This document shows, piece by piece, positions 53,814 to 63,086 of a stretch of DNA of 64,000 bases (position 1 is its first letter; each line of letters starts with the position of its first letter). Below the pieces are notes generated by a model. It was not told the origin of the DNA. It did not search any database and saw only the letters and a list, made by a program, of their open reading frames with translations. Source of the DNA: an uncultured Prevotellaceae bacterium. Its GTDB lineage: Bacteria; Bacteroidota; Bacteroidia; Bacteroidales; Bacteroidaceae. The stretch covers positions 1-64,000 of the forward strand of contig CACZVE010000003.1 in the NCBI GenBank assembly GCA_902784565.1. Reading direction: 5' to 3'. The translations under genes were made by a program, and so were the position numbers.

Positions 53814-55024
53814 GCATATTCTATCTCATATTCATCGTACTGGCAGTCTACTTCTCCTATCGTTACGACGGTATTGAGGAGTACGACAGTCACAAGCAGC
53901 ATCGTCTGTGGCTCATGTGCGGCTATCTGATTTGTCTGACGGGATTCAGTTACGGCTTAGGAGGTGACAAATTCGTCTATATGCAGGAATTTGAGGAGTA
54001 CCCTGCAGACTTTTCCGAAGTGGGAGATAACATCTGGCTACAGTTCATGCTGAGAGGACAGATGCCCCTCTGGACGATCCTCAACATATTTGGCAAGGCA
54101 GTATTCAATTCATTCTATTCCGTACAATTAGTGCAAAGTGCCGCCATTAATACGGCCGTATGCTACATCGCCAGCAAATACACACACAGGTATTTCCTCT
54201 TTTTACTCGTCTATTTCTTCACCCTGCAATACTTCGTCTTTAATACCGAGGTCATGCGCGAAGGCTTTGCCATGTCGTTTGCCCTCGTCGGTATGCACCA
54301 ATGGATGAATGGAAAGAAATGGGTGTTTTTCCTCATGTTCCCCTTAGCACTCCTTTTCCATATCTCTGCCGTTACCATGCTGTTGTTCCCGTTAGTACGT
54401 TTCCGTATCTCGTGGATGACACTGGTGATTGCTTTCATGGTGGCATTCTGTCTATGGCTGTTCAGCGACCTCGTCCTTGGAAGAGTCATGATGGCTGTCC
54501 TTGGAGGTATGGGAGCCATGGTGCAGAAGGTGCTGTTCTATTCCATTCAAGCCAGTACCATCTTCGGTTTCCTGCGCTCTGCCCTCACCTATCTCATCTT
54601 CCCATTCGTCATCATGTATTCCGTCACGTCGCTTGAACCTTCTGAAACGTTACGGAGATGCAGGGAGAAAATCATGTCATTCATGATTGTGCTGGCCATA
54701 CTGGCCTGTTCGCTGGCAGGTTTTATCCGTCTTTACAACTATGTCCAGATCTTCTATCTGATCATGTTGGCCGACTTCCTCTATATGCTTTTCCGCGTAA
54801 AGGACCATCTCGTCATCAGACTGGGAGTATTAGTAGGTACCCTGTTCCTTCTTACGCTCAGGTACATGACGCCCTACAAGACCACCAAGACCTATTATTA
54901 TGATTACTTCTTCCCATACACCTGCATACTCGACGAAGACAAAAAAGTCTATATCCGTGAGATAGCCCACACGGAAGCCACAGCAGCAGAAGAGTCGGAT
55001 AATAACGTACGAGAAATCGAATAA
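53810..55024 (+). CDS. EpsG-like polysaccharide polymerase
   Basis: The 404-residue protein has about 10 hydrophobic segments and matches the EpsG/Wzy type: FSYGLGGDKFVYMQEF near residue 55, and VFNTEVMREGFAMSFALVG at about 143-160, the conserved cytoplasmic-face motif of this family. It should join repeat units into polymer at the membrane. Its stop is followed by the GT gene after 10 bases. The C-terminal tail is acidic. Confidence 0.85.
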   Translation: MSIFYLIFIVLAVYFSYRYDGIEEYDSHKQHRLWLMCGYLICLTGFSYGLGGDKFVYMQEFEEYPADFSEVGDNIWLQFMLRGQMPLWTILNIFGKAVFNSFYSVQLVQSAAINTAVCYIASKYTHRYFLFLLVYFFTLQYFVFNTEVMREGFAMSFALVGMHQWMNGKKWVFFLMFPLALLFHISAVTMLLFPLVRFRISWMTLVIAFMVAFCLWLFSDLVLGRVMMAVLGGMGAMVQKVLFYSIQASTIFGFLRSALTYLIFPFVIMYSVTSLEPSETLRRCREKIMSFMIVLAILACSLAGFIRLYNYVQIFYLIMLADFLYMLFRVKDHLVIRLGVLVGTLFLLTLRYMTPYKTTKTYYYDYFFPYTCILDEDKKVYIREIAHTEATAAEESDNNVREIE

Positions 55025-55034
55025 TCATCTCATT

Positions 55035-56201
55035 ATGCATATACTGATTTCAGCCCAGACATATCCGTCGCCCAAGAACCAACTATCGGCATTTGTGGCC
55101 GTATTGGCAGAAGAGATGGTACGACAAGGCGAGGATGTGACGGTGCTGGCCCCCCAGTCACTGACAACCTGCTGGAGACATAAGATACCCCTCTGTCCAC
55201 AGAAATACAAGGTAAAGATGGAGACACCAGAAGGTATCCGTGAGATGACAATATTACGTCCGCTCTGCATTACACTGGGACAAGGACGCTTCAATAAACT
55301 ATCAATACGGATAGACCGTTTCATTGTCAACCGGACTGCCAAGAGACTAAAGACCCGTCCAGACATCATCTACTCGCATTTCTGGAAAGCAGCAAACAAT
55401 ATCATTGACTTTGCCGTAGAAAACGGCATCCCCTCTTTCGTCGCGACAGGTGAGGATGAGATTACGATAGACCAGTTCCTTAGTCCTCAGCGGATAAGCC
55501 TCCTTAAAGACAATATGAAAGGGGTGATCTGCGTTTCCACAAAGAACCAAACGGAAAGTATCGCCCACCATCTGACAGAACTACCCAAAACCATCGTTCT
55601 GCCCAATGCCGTGAACCCCAAAGAGTTCTACCATATCGGACAGAAGGCGGCAAGAGAGCAACTGGGTTATTCGCAGGATGATTTCATCGTAGCATATTGT
55701 GGCAGATTCAATACGAGGAAAGGATGCCGGCGCGTATCTGACGCCATTACACTCCTGAACGACCCACAGATCAAATCCATCTTTATCGGCATTGCCTCCG
55801 GCGGAATACACGAAGAACCGGCATGTGAAGGAATTTTATTTAAGGGAAGCCTGAATCACCACGAGATCGTCACTTATCTGAATGCCGCAGATGTCTTTGT
55901 CCTACCGACACAGGCAGAAGGCTGTTCAAATGCCATTATAGAAGCCATGGCGTGTGGTCTGCCCATCGTCTCTTCCGACTTGCCATTCAATTATGACATC
56001 CTGAACGACAGCAATGCTATTCTCGTTGACCCGATGAATGTGCGGCAGATAGCGGATGCCATCTCAGAAATAAAGAGGAATTCGGAACTACGGCAGAGTA
56101 AGTCAACGGGTTCATTAGAAGCAGCCCAAAAACTCTCTATAGAGAATCGTGTAAGCCGTATTCTGGAATTCATCAAAAAGCAAATACAGACCAACTTATG
56201 A
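55035..56201 (+). CDS. Glycosyltransferase family 4
   Basis: The 388-residue protein is a GT-B glycosyltransferase of the GT4 type. The N-terminal domain begins MHILISAQTYPSPKNQLSAF. The C-terminal domain has AYCGRFNTRKGCRRV at about 220-234, and ADVFVLPTQAEGCSNAIIEA at about 285-304, with the E(x7)E donor-binding motif (the AEGCSNAIIEAMACG segment). It is soluble or membrane-associated and acts on the lipid-linked acceptor. It overlaps the next gene by 4 bases. Confidence 0.9.
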   Translation: MHILISAQTYPSPKNQLSAFVAVLAEEMVRQGEDVTVLAPQSLTTCWRHKIPLCPQKYKVKMETPEGIREMTILRPLCITLGQGRFNKLSIRIDRFIVNRTAKRLKTRPDIIYSHFWKAANNIIDFAVENGIPSFVATGEDEITIDQFLSPQRISLLKDNMKGVICVSTKNQTESIAHHLTELPKTIVLPNAVNPKEFYHIGQKAAREQLGYSQDDFIVAYCGRFNTRKGCRRVSDAITLLNDPQIKSIFIGIASGGIHEEPACEGILFKGSLNHHEIVTYLNAADVFVLPTQAEGCSNAIIEAMACGLPIVSSDLPFNYDILNDSNAILVDPMNVRQIADAISEIKRNSELRQSKSTGSLEAAQKLSIENRVSRILEFIKKQIQTNL

Positions 56202-57325
56202 AGATAGCGATTAATTGCATATTCTGTCAACCCAAAGGCGGTGGTATCAAGGAGTATATCGTCAATCTGACAAACCATATCGCCCTTTGTGACCAGGACA
56301 ACACCTATATCCTCTATGTGTTGGAGGACCAGTTGGAATTTGCAAAGAAACTGTTGCCTCAAAGGTTTCAAATAAAGGTCGTACCCTTTAAGAGTGATTT
56401 CCTCTCAGTGGTAAAACGAAGCCTTTTCTCACAACGTTTCTGGACAAAAGAGGAAAAGACGGAACGATTCGACATTTTCCACTCGCCCTTTTTCCATGCG
56501 CCCAAAATGAAGAAGGCAAAATTGATACTGACTGTCCATGACCTGCGTCTATACCGCTATCCTCAGACCTACAACCCTCTGAGATATATGTTCCTGAAAA
56601 GGGCTGTGAAGGATGCCATCAGCCGGGCAGACCATATTATCTCCATTTCGGAATTCACGAAACAGGAGATGGTGGAACTCTGTGGGGTTTCACCAGAGAA
56701 GATTACCGTGATTTATGAGGCCGTCAACCGCAATGCCTTCTCGGAAAAACAACTGGAGAACTACGTGTTGCCTAAAGAATATACGGAACTGGGACAAGGA
56801 CGGATTCTATTTTCCTTGGGACACATAGAGCCGAGAAAGAACTACCCCAGGCTGATTGAGGCATTCAAGAAACTGAAAGAGAAGGAAGAGAACCAAGACT
56901 TGAAACTGGTTATAGCAGGCAAGAAGTATGTGGATTATATAAACACCATCAGGCTCATGGAGGAAACACCTGATGTCGTCTATCTGGATTTCATCCCCCG
57001 TGAGTTACTGCTCTGGCTCTATAAGAACGCAACACTCTTTGTGTTCCCGTCTACCTATGAGGGTTTTGGATTCCCACCATTGGAAGCAGCCAGCATGGGT
57101 ACCATTTCTGCAGTGAGCAATGTGTCGTCGATACCTGAGGTTTGTGGTGACTGTGCTTTCTACTTCAACCCCTACGATGTTGACAATATGGCTGCCACAA
57201 TAGAGGATGCACTGAACAATGCAGAAGAAAGACAGAAGAAAGAGAAACTCCTGGAAACGCAACTGAACAAGACGTCCTGGGAGCAGAATGCTGCTGACAC
57301 CATCAAACTATATCAAACAATATGA
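56198..57325 (+). CDS. Glycosyltransferase family 4 (mannosyltransferase-like)
   Basis: The 375-residue protein has a GT-B fold: VHDLRLYRYPQTYNPLRY at about 111-128, SISEFTKQEMVELCGVSPE at about 149, LFSLGHIEPRKNYPRLIEAF at about 205-224, and VFPSTYEGFGFPPLEAASMG at about 283-302 with the E(x7)E motif. This matches mannosyltransferases of the GT4 family, but the sugar is not certain. It overlaps both neighbours by 4 bases, typical of a tight capsule operon. Confidence 0.9.
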   Translation: MKIAINCIFCQPKGGGIKEYIVNLTNHIALCDQDNTYILYVLEDQLEFAKKLLPQRFQIKVVPFKSDFLSVVKRSLFSQRFWTKEEKTERFDIFHSPFFHAPKMKKAKLILTVHDLRLYRYPQTYNPLRYMFLKRAVKDAISRADHIISISEFTKQEMVELCGVSPEKITVIYEAVNRNAFSEKQLENYVLPKEYTELGQGRILFSLGHIEPRKNYPRLIEAFKKLKEKEENQDLKLVIAGKKYVDYINTIRLMEETPDVVYLDFIPRELLLWLYKNATLFVFPSTYEGFGFPPLEAASMGTISAVSNVSSIPEVCGDCAFYFNPYDVDNMAATIEDALNNAEERQKKEKLLETQLNKTSWEQNAADTIKLYQTI

Positions 57326-57906
57326 ATAAACGAAAGATAAGAGACCGCATCCGGCTTTTCGGTGCCCTGATATTTGGATGGCTCTACATCCCCCATTTGA
57401 TTGTTGGAGGCAGAAACGAATACATCAGAAGCGATGTACAAAGAATGCTCGAAAGAATAGACCTTCGGATGTCACCTCTCATCGGATTACTCTATTTCCT
57501 ACATAACAATGCATACTTCCGTTCCTTGTTCTATTATAGGATAGGTCCCGTCAGGAGCCTGCTTATCGGGTGGTACAGACCTGGTGACAAATATTTTATG
57601 ATCTCCCCAACACTCAAGATGGGGAAAGGGTGTCGTATTTCCCACCCGTATGCCACCATTTTGAATGCAGAAAGCATTGGAGACAATTTTACCTGTCTTC
57701 ACTGTACCACATTGGGGTCGACATTTGATGGACGCCCAGTTATTGGCAATAACGTCACCCTCGGTGCCACCGTTACCATTATCGGGAATGTTCACATTGG
57801 TAACAATGTTAAGATCGGAGCAGGCAGTGTCGTCGTTAAAGACATACCTGACAATAGCATCGCAGTAGGAAACCCTGCAAGGGTTATAAAAAGTATAGAT
57901 GAGTAA
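57322..57906 (+). CDS. Serine-acetyltransferase-like (left-handed beta-helix) enzyme
   Basis: The 194-residue protein has hexapeptide repeats in its C-terminal half (RPVIGNNVTLGATVTIIGNV, VKIGAGSVVVKDIPDNS, then AVGNPARVI). The catalytic HCTTLG segment, with the His of acetyltransferases, is at about 127-132. Such proteins acetylate sugars or serine; in a capsule locus it likely O-acetylates the polymer. An N-terminal hydrophobic segment (LFGALIFGWLYIPHLIVGG) may be membrane-associated. It converges on the beta-helix gene with a 4-base gap. Confidence 0.85.
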   Translation: MNKRKIRDRIRLFGALIFGWLYIPHLIVGGRNEYIRSDVQRMLERIDLRMSPLIGLLYFLHNNAYFRSLFYYRIGPVRSLLIGWYRPGDKYFMISPTLKMGKGCRISHPYATILNAESIGDNFTCLHCTTLGSTFDGRPVIGNNVTLGATVTIIGNVHIGNNVKIGAGSVVVKDIPDNSIAVGNPARVIKSIDE

Positions 57907-57910
57907 CCCG

Positions 57911-59191
57911 TTATCTGACCTGCAGGTTTTCTATCTGTAGATCGCCTGGTATGCGCTCGTCAGTACGGCGTTCGAAGGTATTGCCGCTGATGACCCAGTT
58001 CTTCGACTTGCCGTTACCCACGAACTTATAAGGCGGCGTGTCGGCAGCGACATGATTGTTTCGTATCACAAGGTGGTCAGAAGTGTCTTCTGTCCTGAGA
58101 CAGACATAGATACCCCTATTGGAATTGCTGATATAATTGTCCTCTACAGAAATATTATATCCTGGGCCGCCATTGACCATACAGATCTCGATAGCCCCAC
58201 ATCTTCCGCGCGACCCTTCAATGGTGTTGCCGATAATCCTGATGTTCTCGATGGTATATGCAGAATTATTCGGCTCCACATCAATGGCTCCAGGCATCTT
58301 ATTACTCGACGTGTTACGGATGGTATTCCCCTGAATCAGCACATTCTGACCATTGATGACGGATATGCCGTTGCGGTTATTATGCAACTTACCACCAATG
58401 ATGGTGTTGTTTTCGATTCTCACGTTCTGGTTCCTCGCCCGTTCGCCCGTCTGAGGATTATCACCATAATGGTTCAGACAGATACCATCACCCCAGAAAT
58501 CCTCTATCGTGCAGTTCTCTATGGTGAAGCCGTTGACACCCTTCGTCTGTATGGCGTGCGTCCACTCCAAGAACACACTGCCATCATTCTTCGTACGGAA
58601 GGTGATGCCTTTCAGGCTGATGTTCTTCACGCTGTTGGGGATGTCGTTTAGTTTAGAAAACACGCACACGATTCCCAATTGTTCTTCCGTGAGTAAAACC
58701 GTCCCTTTCTCACCCGACAGTGAGACATTATCACGAGCGATTCCTATATGGAATTTCTCACGTTTATAGGGTGACACCAGGCGGTATATCCCCCGTGGGA
58801 AAAAGATATTCCCGCAAACAGCGATGATCTCATTGATACTTGGCGCATCGTCAGTCACGCCATCCTTGGCGCAGAGCCACGAAGCATTGAATGTGTCGTT
58901 TTTTACACGGCCCCCAATATGTGAGCCCTTCAGATTGACTTTCCCACTCAATGTGGTCTCATCGAACACCACAGGCCCAGCCAGTCTCCCTCCTTTAAAA
59001 TAAACCTCACATCCACGGGGGACATATAATGTGTCACTGAACTTATGGGCGTAGCGAAGGATGTATTTGCCACTTCCCTTTTTAAAAAGTTGGTGTACGC
59101 TCCCCTTTGACGTATCATAATAAGTCTGGACAGCACTTGCTGTCATACAGACCAAAAGGCCCATAAGGGCTGTCAGTATCCTGTGTTGCAT
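57911..59191 (-). CDS. Secreted right-handed beta-helix protein
   Basis: The 426-residue protein has a signal peptide (MQHRILTALMGLLVCMTASA) and a right-handed parallel beta-helix made of repeated turns: VSLSGEKGTVLL, FTIENCTIEDFWGDGICLNH, VRIENNTIIGGKLHNNRNG, VLIQGNTIRNTSSNKM, IRIIGNTIEGSRG, ISVEDNYISNSNRGI. This resembles pectate-lyase-like and polysaccharide-modifying or -trimming proteins. Its orientation opposes the rest of the capsule locus. It might trim or bind the exported polymer. A TATCTTTG box lies 24 bases upstream. Confidence 0.85.
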   Translation of the reverse strand: MQHRILTALMGLLVCMTASAVQTYYDTSKGSVHQLFKKGSGKYILRYAHKFSDTLYVPRGCEVYFKGGRLAGPVVFDETTLSGKVNLKGSHIGGRVKNDTFNASWLCAKDGVTDDAPSINEIIAVCGNIFFPRGIYRLVSPYKREKFHIGIARDNVSLSGEKGTVLLTEEQLGIVCVFSKLNDIPNSVKNISLKGITFRTKNDGSVFLEWTHAIQTKGVNGFTIENCTIEDFWGDGICLNHYGDNPQTGERARNQNVRIENNTIIGGKLHNNRNGISVINGQNVLIQGNTIRNTSSNKMPGAIDVEPNNSAYTIENIRIIGNTIEGSRGRCGAIEICMVNGGPGYNISVEDNYISNSNRGIYVCLRTEDTSDHLVIRNNHVAADTPPYKFVGNGKSKNWVISGNTFERRTDERIPGDLQIENLQVR

Positions 59192-59214
59192 TTGTGATGA
59201 ATCTATTGTTTGTG

Positions 59215-59222
59215 CAAAGATA
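59215..59222 (-). promoter_or_regulatory. -7 element of the beta-helix gene
   Basis: TATCTTTG (complement of 59215-59222) lies 24 bases from the start at 59191. No TTG lies at the expected -33 distance. Confidence 0.5.
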
Positions 59223-59326
59223 ACACTATTTGGGGATTAGCGTTTTAAAATGCCTGTTTAAAAGGTTTTTTTAACAGAAAAAGAAAAAAAAAGACCTAAG
59301 ACACACATTTTATCAGAAAATATGCG

Positions 59327-59334
59327 TACCTTTG
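59327..59334 (+). promoter_or_regulatory. -7 element almost touching the next start
   Basis: TACCTTTG ends only 9 bases before the ATG at 59344. A transcript starting at the usual distance would have a leader of about 4 bases, so translation may be leaderless. The in-frame ATG at 59332 lies within the -7 box and is therefore not the start. Confidence 0.6.
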
Positions 59335-59343
59335 CACACTCAT

Positions 59344-60459
59344 ATGAAAGAATTGTTAATGATTGTCAATGAAGACAGGTTCTTCCTGTCTCATCGCAAA
59401 GATATAGCACTTGCAGCCCAAAAAGAAGGATGGAATGTTACCATCGTATGCAAGGATACAGGGCAAAAACAGGATGTTGAGGCTCTTGGACTGAAGATGA
59501 TTGAACTACCCATTAATCCAACGGGTATTAATCTCAGACAAGAATCCAAGACCTTCCTGTTCTTGTTGAAATTATACAAAAAACACAAGGATGCCATTGT
59601 CCATCATGTAGGTATGAAACTGATCCTTTGGGGAGGCTTGGCAGCAAAGTTGGCTGGCATCAGAGGCGTCGTCAATGCCGTCAGCGGTCTGGGTGTACTG
59701 TTTCCTACCGACCATCTGTCACTCATGGCAAAGGGTATTCTTTATATCGTGCGTTTCTCACACCACAGAAAGAAAGTCAAGGATATCTTCCAAAACGAGG
59801 AGGACAAGCAATTATTCATACAAAATCACATTCTCAGCGAGCAGGATTCTGTCTTTATCAAAGGCTCTGGTATAGACCTTCGCACCTATACCTATGAACC
59901 ACAGCCATCAGATGCAGTCATCCGAATACTCTTTACAGCACGGATGCTGAAGGAAAAAGGCGTGCTGGTACTTATCAAGGCCGCCAATCTGCTCAGAAAG
60001 GACTATGAGGGTCGTGTAGAATTCCTGCTTTGCGGTGGTCTGTCAAACAATCCAAAGGCTATACAGAAAGCGGAGTTAGAACAAATGTGCGATGGTCACT
60101 ATATACAGTGGCTAGGCTTCCGTACTGATGTTCACGAACTGCTCGTCAAATCGCACATCCTGGCATTCCCAAGTTATTACCGTGAGGGCGTTCCCAAGTC
60201 ACTGATTGAGGCTTGTGCTGTGGGGCGTCCCATCATCACCACCTACTCCATTGGATGTAAAGATACCGTTGATGACGGTTCAAACGGATACTTGATTCCT
60301 CCACAAGATGCTGCAGTACTGGCAGAGAAACTCCGCATCCTCATCGAGCATCCCGAAATCAGAGAGGAAATGGGCAAAAATGGAAGGAAAAAAGCAGAAC
60401 GAGAATTCTCGATAGATGATGTTGTAAACAGACATCTTGGAATATACCGTTCACTATAA
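59344..60459 (+). CDS. Glycosyltransferase family 4
   Basis: The 371-residue protein, from ATG at 59344 (MKELLMIVNEDRFFLSHRKD), has the GT4 layout: IVHHVGMKLILWGGLAAKLAG in the N-terminal domain, ILFTARMLKEKGVLVLIKA at about 195-213, and HILAFPSYYREGVPKSLIEA at about 275-294, with the E(x7)E motif. It resembles the PglA/WbpY-type transferases that add N-acetylgalactosamine or similar sugars, but I cannot fix the specificity. It lies downstream of its own promoter, after the convergent beta-helix gene. Confidence 0.88.
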   Translation: MKELLMIVNEDRFFLSHRKDIALAAQKEGWNVTIVCKDTGQKQDVEALGLKMIELPINPTGINLRQESKTFLFLLKLYKKHKDAIVHHVGMKLILWGGLAAKLAGIRGVVNAVSGLGVLFPTDHLSLMAKGILYIVRFSHHRKKVKDIFQNEEDKQLFIQNHILSEQDSVFIKGSGIDLRTYTYEPQPSDAVIRILFTARMLKEKGVLVLIKAANLLRKDYEGRVEFLLCGGLSNNPKAIQKAELEQMCDGHYIQWLGFRTDVHELLVKSHILAFPSYYREGVPKSLIEACAVGRPIITTYSIGCKDTVDDGSNGYLIPPQDAAVLAEKLRILIEHPEIREEMGKNGRKKAEREFSIDDVVNRHLGIYRSL

Positions 60460-60481
60460 AACCATACACTTAAAAAAAATG

Positions 60482-60489
60482 CATCTTTG
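60482..60489 (+). promoter_or_regulatory. Possible -7 element
   Basis: CATCTTTG matches TAnnTTTG except for the first base and lies 53 bases before the WecA-like gene. Support is weak. Confidence 0.3.
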
Positions 60490-60542
60490 TGGCCGTTTTA
60501 CACAATAAAATGAGGATTGTTGAGTTATATAATATATAAGGT

Positions 60543-61673
60543 ATGAGTCAACAAATCATCTATATCATCATAGCCTTCTGCCTGAGTGCGGTATGTGGTG
60601 TCATAACGATTCCACAGATTATCAATTTCTGCAACCGCAAAAAGTTATATGATATGCCCAGCATACGGAAGATACATAAGAATTCCATCCCCAGACTAGG
60701 GGGAGTCTGCTTCTTACCGAGTATGTTACTGGCCTTTCTTATTGGCACAGCCTTTTATAACAGTTCGTGTGAAGACAAGCAGTTACAGTTCAGTCTATGG
60801 TCGGTCTATTTTTTCATTTCCCTTGTCATCATCTATGCAGCAGGAATTATTGACGACCTGATTGGAATTGGAGCCAAGACAAAATTTTCCTTTCAGATTG
60901 TTGCAGGTATACTACTTCCAATAACAGGATTATTTGTTAATGACCTGTACGGTTTCTGCGGTATCCATGAGATGCCATTTCTGATTGGAGGTCCACTGAC
61001 TCTTTTTATCATTGTATTCACTGTCAATGCCATCAACCTCATTGACGGTATTGACGGACTTTGCGCCAGTGTTTCATTCATTGCCTTGGCGGGTTTTCTA
61101 TACTGTTTTATGGAGGCCGGCGTTAAGACATACAGTATGCTGATTGCAAGTATGATGGGAGTCCTTGTTCCTTTCTTCTATTACAATATCTGGGGGAGCG
61201 AGAAGAAAAAGCAGAAGATCTTCATGGGCGACTCCGGATCCTTAACATTAGGTTTCATCCTTGCATTCCTTTATATCAAGGTCACCATGAACAATCCAAA
61301 AGTGATGCCATTTAATGAGACATCAGTCATATTGGCCAACTCATTACTAATTGTTCCCACCTTAGATGTCCTTCGTGTTTCGATTGTTCGTTTAAAGCAC
61401 CACCAACCCATATTCAGGGCAGACAAGAACCATATCCATCATAAACTGATTAGAGCGGGTCTCAGTCAACATCAAGCCCTTTTGACCATTATTGGCCTGA
61501 CTTTTCTTTTCATCATATTAAATTTAACTCTCCGACATCTTGTATCGCTGACAATGATGGTAATAATAGATATCCTGGTATGGCTAGCCTTTCAAGTTGT
61601 CACGAATAAAATGATTACAAAACGAGGGAAACCTGTATTCGCCTCTATTTCAAAAAAAGATGACCACACTTAA
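60543..61673 (+). CDS. WecA/TagO-like undecaprenyl-phosphate sugar-1-phosphate transferase
   Basis: The 376-residue protein is a polytopic membrane enzyme of the MraY/WecA/TagO type. It has GIIDDLIGIGAKTKFSFQI at about 99-117 (DD pair), VNAINLIDGIDGLCASVSF at about 161-179, KIFMGDSGSLTLGFILA at about 225-241, and KNHIHHKLIRAGLS at about 297-310 (the His-rich loop). It would attach GlcNAc-1-phosphate or a similar sugar to undecaprenyl phosphate and so start repeat-unit synthesis. The next gene, another initiating transferase, overlaps its 3' end by 14 bases. Confidence 0.9.
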   Translation: MSQQIIYIIIAFCLSAVCGVITIPQIINFCNRKKLYDMPSIRKIHKNSIPRLGGVCFLPSMLLAFLIGTAFYNSSCEDKQLQFSLWSVYFFISLVIIYAAGIIDDLIGIGAKTKFSFQIVAGILLPITGLFVNDLYGFCGIHEMPFLIGGPLTLFIIVFTVNAINLIDGIDGLCASVSFIALAGFLYCFMEAGVKTYSMLIASMMGVLVPFFYYNIWGSEKKKQKIFMGDSGSLTLGFILAFLYIKVTMNNPKVMPFNETSVILANSLLIVPTLDVLRVSIVRLKHHQPIFRADKNHIHHKLIRAGLSQHQALLTIIGLTFLFIILNLTLRHLVSLTMMVIIDILVWLAFQVVTNKMITKRGKPVFASISKKDDHT

Positions 61674-62289
61674 AGACGGATATATCATAGACGGAATGAA
61701 CGAGGCTGAGCGCAATATCAAAAGACTCATTGATTTTTGCGTAGCAATCGTCTGCCTGCTTGTGTTCTCCCCCTTGATGGTATGGTGTTATTTCAAAGTC
61801 AAGAAAGAAGACGGCGGTCCAGCCATCTTCAAGCAAGAGCGCATTGGAAGATTCGGTCGTCCCTTTAATATTTACAAATTCCGCAGTATGAGAGTGGATG
61901 CAGAGAAAGACGGACCTGCTTTGCTGCCTCATGAGGATGATGTCAGGATGACCAAGACTGGACGGTTCCTTCGCGACCATCATCTGGACGAACTGCCACA
62001 GTTGTGGAATGTTGTCAAAGGTGACATGGCTTTCATCGGTCCAAGACCCGAGCGGAAATATTACATCGACCAGATTATGGAACAAGATCCAAGATACGCA
62101 TACCTCTATCAGATACGTCCAGGGGTTACATCTTACGCAACAATCCATAATGGTTATACCGACACGATGGAAAAGATGCTCCGTCGTCTGGAACTCGACC
62201 TTTATTATTTGGAGCATCGTTCCCTTTGGCTTGATGCAAAACTACTTACACAGACCTTCCTGAATATCGCATTTGGCAAAAAATTCTAA
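61660..62289 (+). CDS. WbaP-type bacterial sugar transferase
   Basis: The 209-residue protein has the bacterial sugar-transferase domain: a transmembrane helix near residue 30 (RLIDFCVAIVCLLVFSPLMV), FKQERIGRFGRPFNIYKFRS at about 56-75, RFLRDHHLDELPQLWNVVKG at about 104-123 with the catalytic Asp-Glu, and FIGPRPERKYYIDQI. These are polyprenyl-phosphate hexose-1-phosphate transferases. It overlaps the WecA-like gene, so two different starter enzymes are encoded together. Which one starts this polymer is not clear. Confidence 0.92.
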   Translation: MTTLKDGYIIDGMNEAERNIKRLIDFCVAIVCLLVFSPLMVWCYFKVKKEDGGPAIFKQERIGRFGRPFNIYKFRSMRVDAEKDGPALLPHEDDVRMTKTGRFLRDHHLDELPQLWNVVKGDMAFIGPRPERKYYIDQIMEQDPRYAYLYQIRPGVTSYATIHNGYTDTMEKMLRRLELDLYYLEHRSLWLDAKLLTQTFLNIAFGKKF

Positions 62290-62291
62290 AT

Positions 62292-63077
62292 ATGAAAGTC
62301 CAGAATTATATCATATTGTCGCTTATAGCGGCGTTTTTCTCTGCCTGCGGCACTCCAAAGAACTACAATTATCTGCAGGACTTGACCAATGGGCAGGTAA
62401 TGACCACTTCCGTTGACGGTACGATCCGTCTGCAGCCAAAAGACCAGATCAGCATCCTCGTCAAGAGTAAAGACCCCCTGATGAGCAATCTCTTCAACAA
62501 GGGAGTCACTACCACGATGAAATCCGGACAGACAGAGGGGAATATGTACGTAACTGGTTACACCTTAGGGCCGGACGGAGATATCGACTTCCCCGTTTTA
62601 GGAAAGATACAACTGAAAGGACTGAGCCGATATGAAGCGGAACAGACCATCCAGAAGAGATTACAGGAAGAGCAACTGAAAGACGCCAATGTCACAGTGG
62701 AATTCATGAACCTCAGTTACACGGTAACAGGTGAAGTGAAAGAGCCTGGTGTCTATCCGATACAAAAAGATGCCATCACCCTGTTTGAGGCACTTGGAAA
62801 GGCCGGTGATATCAGTGTCTACGGAAAACGCGACAGCGTGATGGTGGTCAGAGATATCGACGGCACCAAGAAAGCCTATGTGCTGAGTCTCACCTCTGCC
62901 AAGGACATCCTCTCGTCAGAAGCCTACTATGTACGTCAGAACGACCTTATCTATATCAAGGCCAACAATACCAAGGCGCGCCAGTCTCTGGCAGCAGGTA
63001 ACGAAACCCGCTCTATGTCATTCTGGCTGTCACTGGCTTCCGTATTTACAACAATTGCCGTACTCTTCATTAAATAA
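62292..63077 (+). CDS. Wza-like lipoprotein export protein
   Basis: The 261-residue protein has a lipoprotein signal (MKVQNYIILSLIAAFFSAC, with Cys as the first residue of the mature form), a Poly_export domain (LQPKDQISILVKSKDPLMSN, then GYTLGPDGDIDFPVLGKIQL), and one SLBB-like part (YTVTGEVKEPGVYPI). A C-terminal transmembrane segment (FWLSLASVFTTIAVLFI) ends the chain. This is a second export protein besides the 846-residue one at 47961. It starts 2 bases after the sugar transferase stop. Confidence 0.9.
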   Translation: MKVQNYIILSLIAAFFSACGTPKNYNYLQDLTNGQVMTTSVDGTIRLQPKDQISILVKSKDPLMSNLFNKGVTTTMKSGQTEGNMYVTGYTLGPDGDIDFPVLGKIQLKGLSRYEAEQTIQKRLQEEQLKDANVTVEFMNLSYTVTGEVKEPGVYPIQKDAITLFEALGKAGDISVYGKRDSVMVVRDIDGTKKAYVLSLTSAKDILSSEAYYVRQNDLIYIKANNTKARQSLAAGNETRSMSFWLSLASVFTTIAVLFIK

Positions 63078-63086
63078 CCAACCACT

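Noticed and set aside
59332..59343. Upstream ATG at 59332 as start of the glycosyltransferase
   Set aside because: It falls inside the TACCTTTG -7 element, so it would not be in the transcript.
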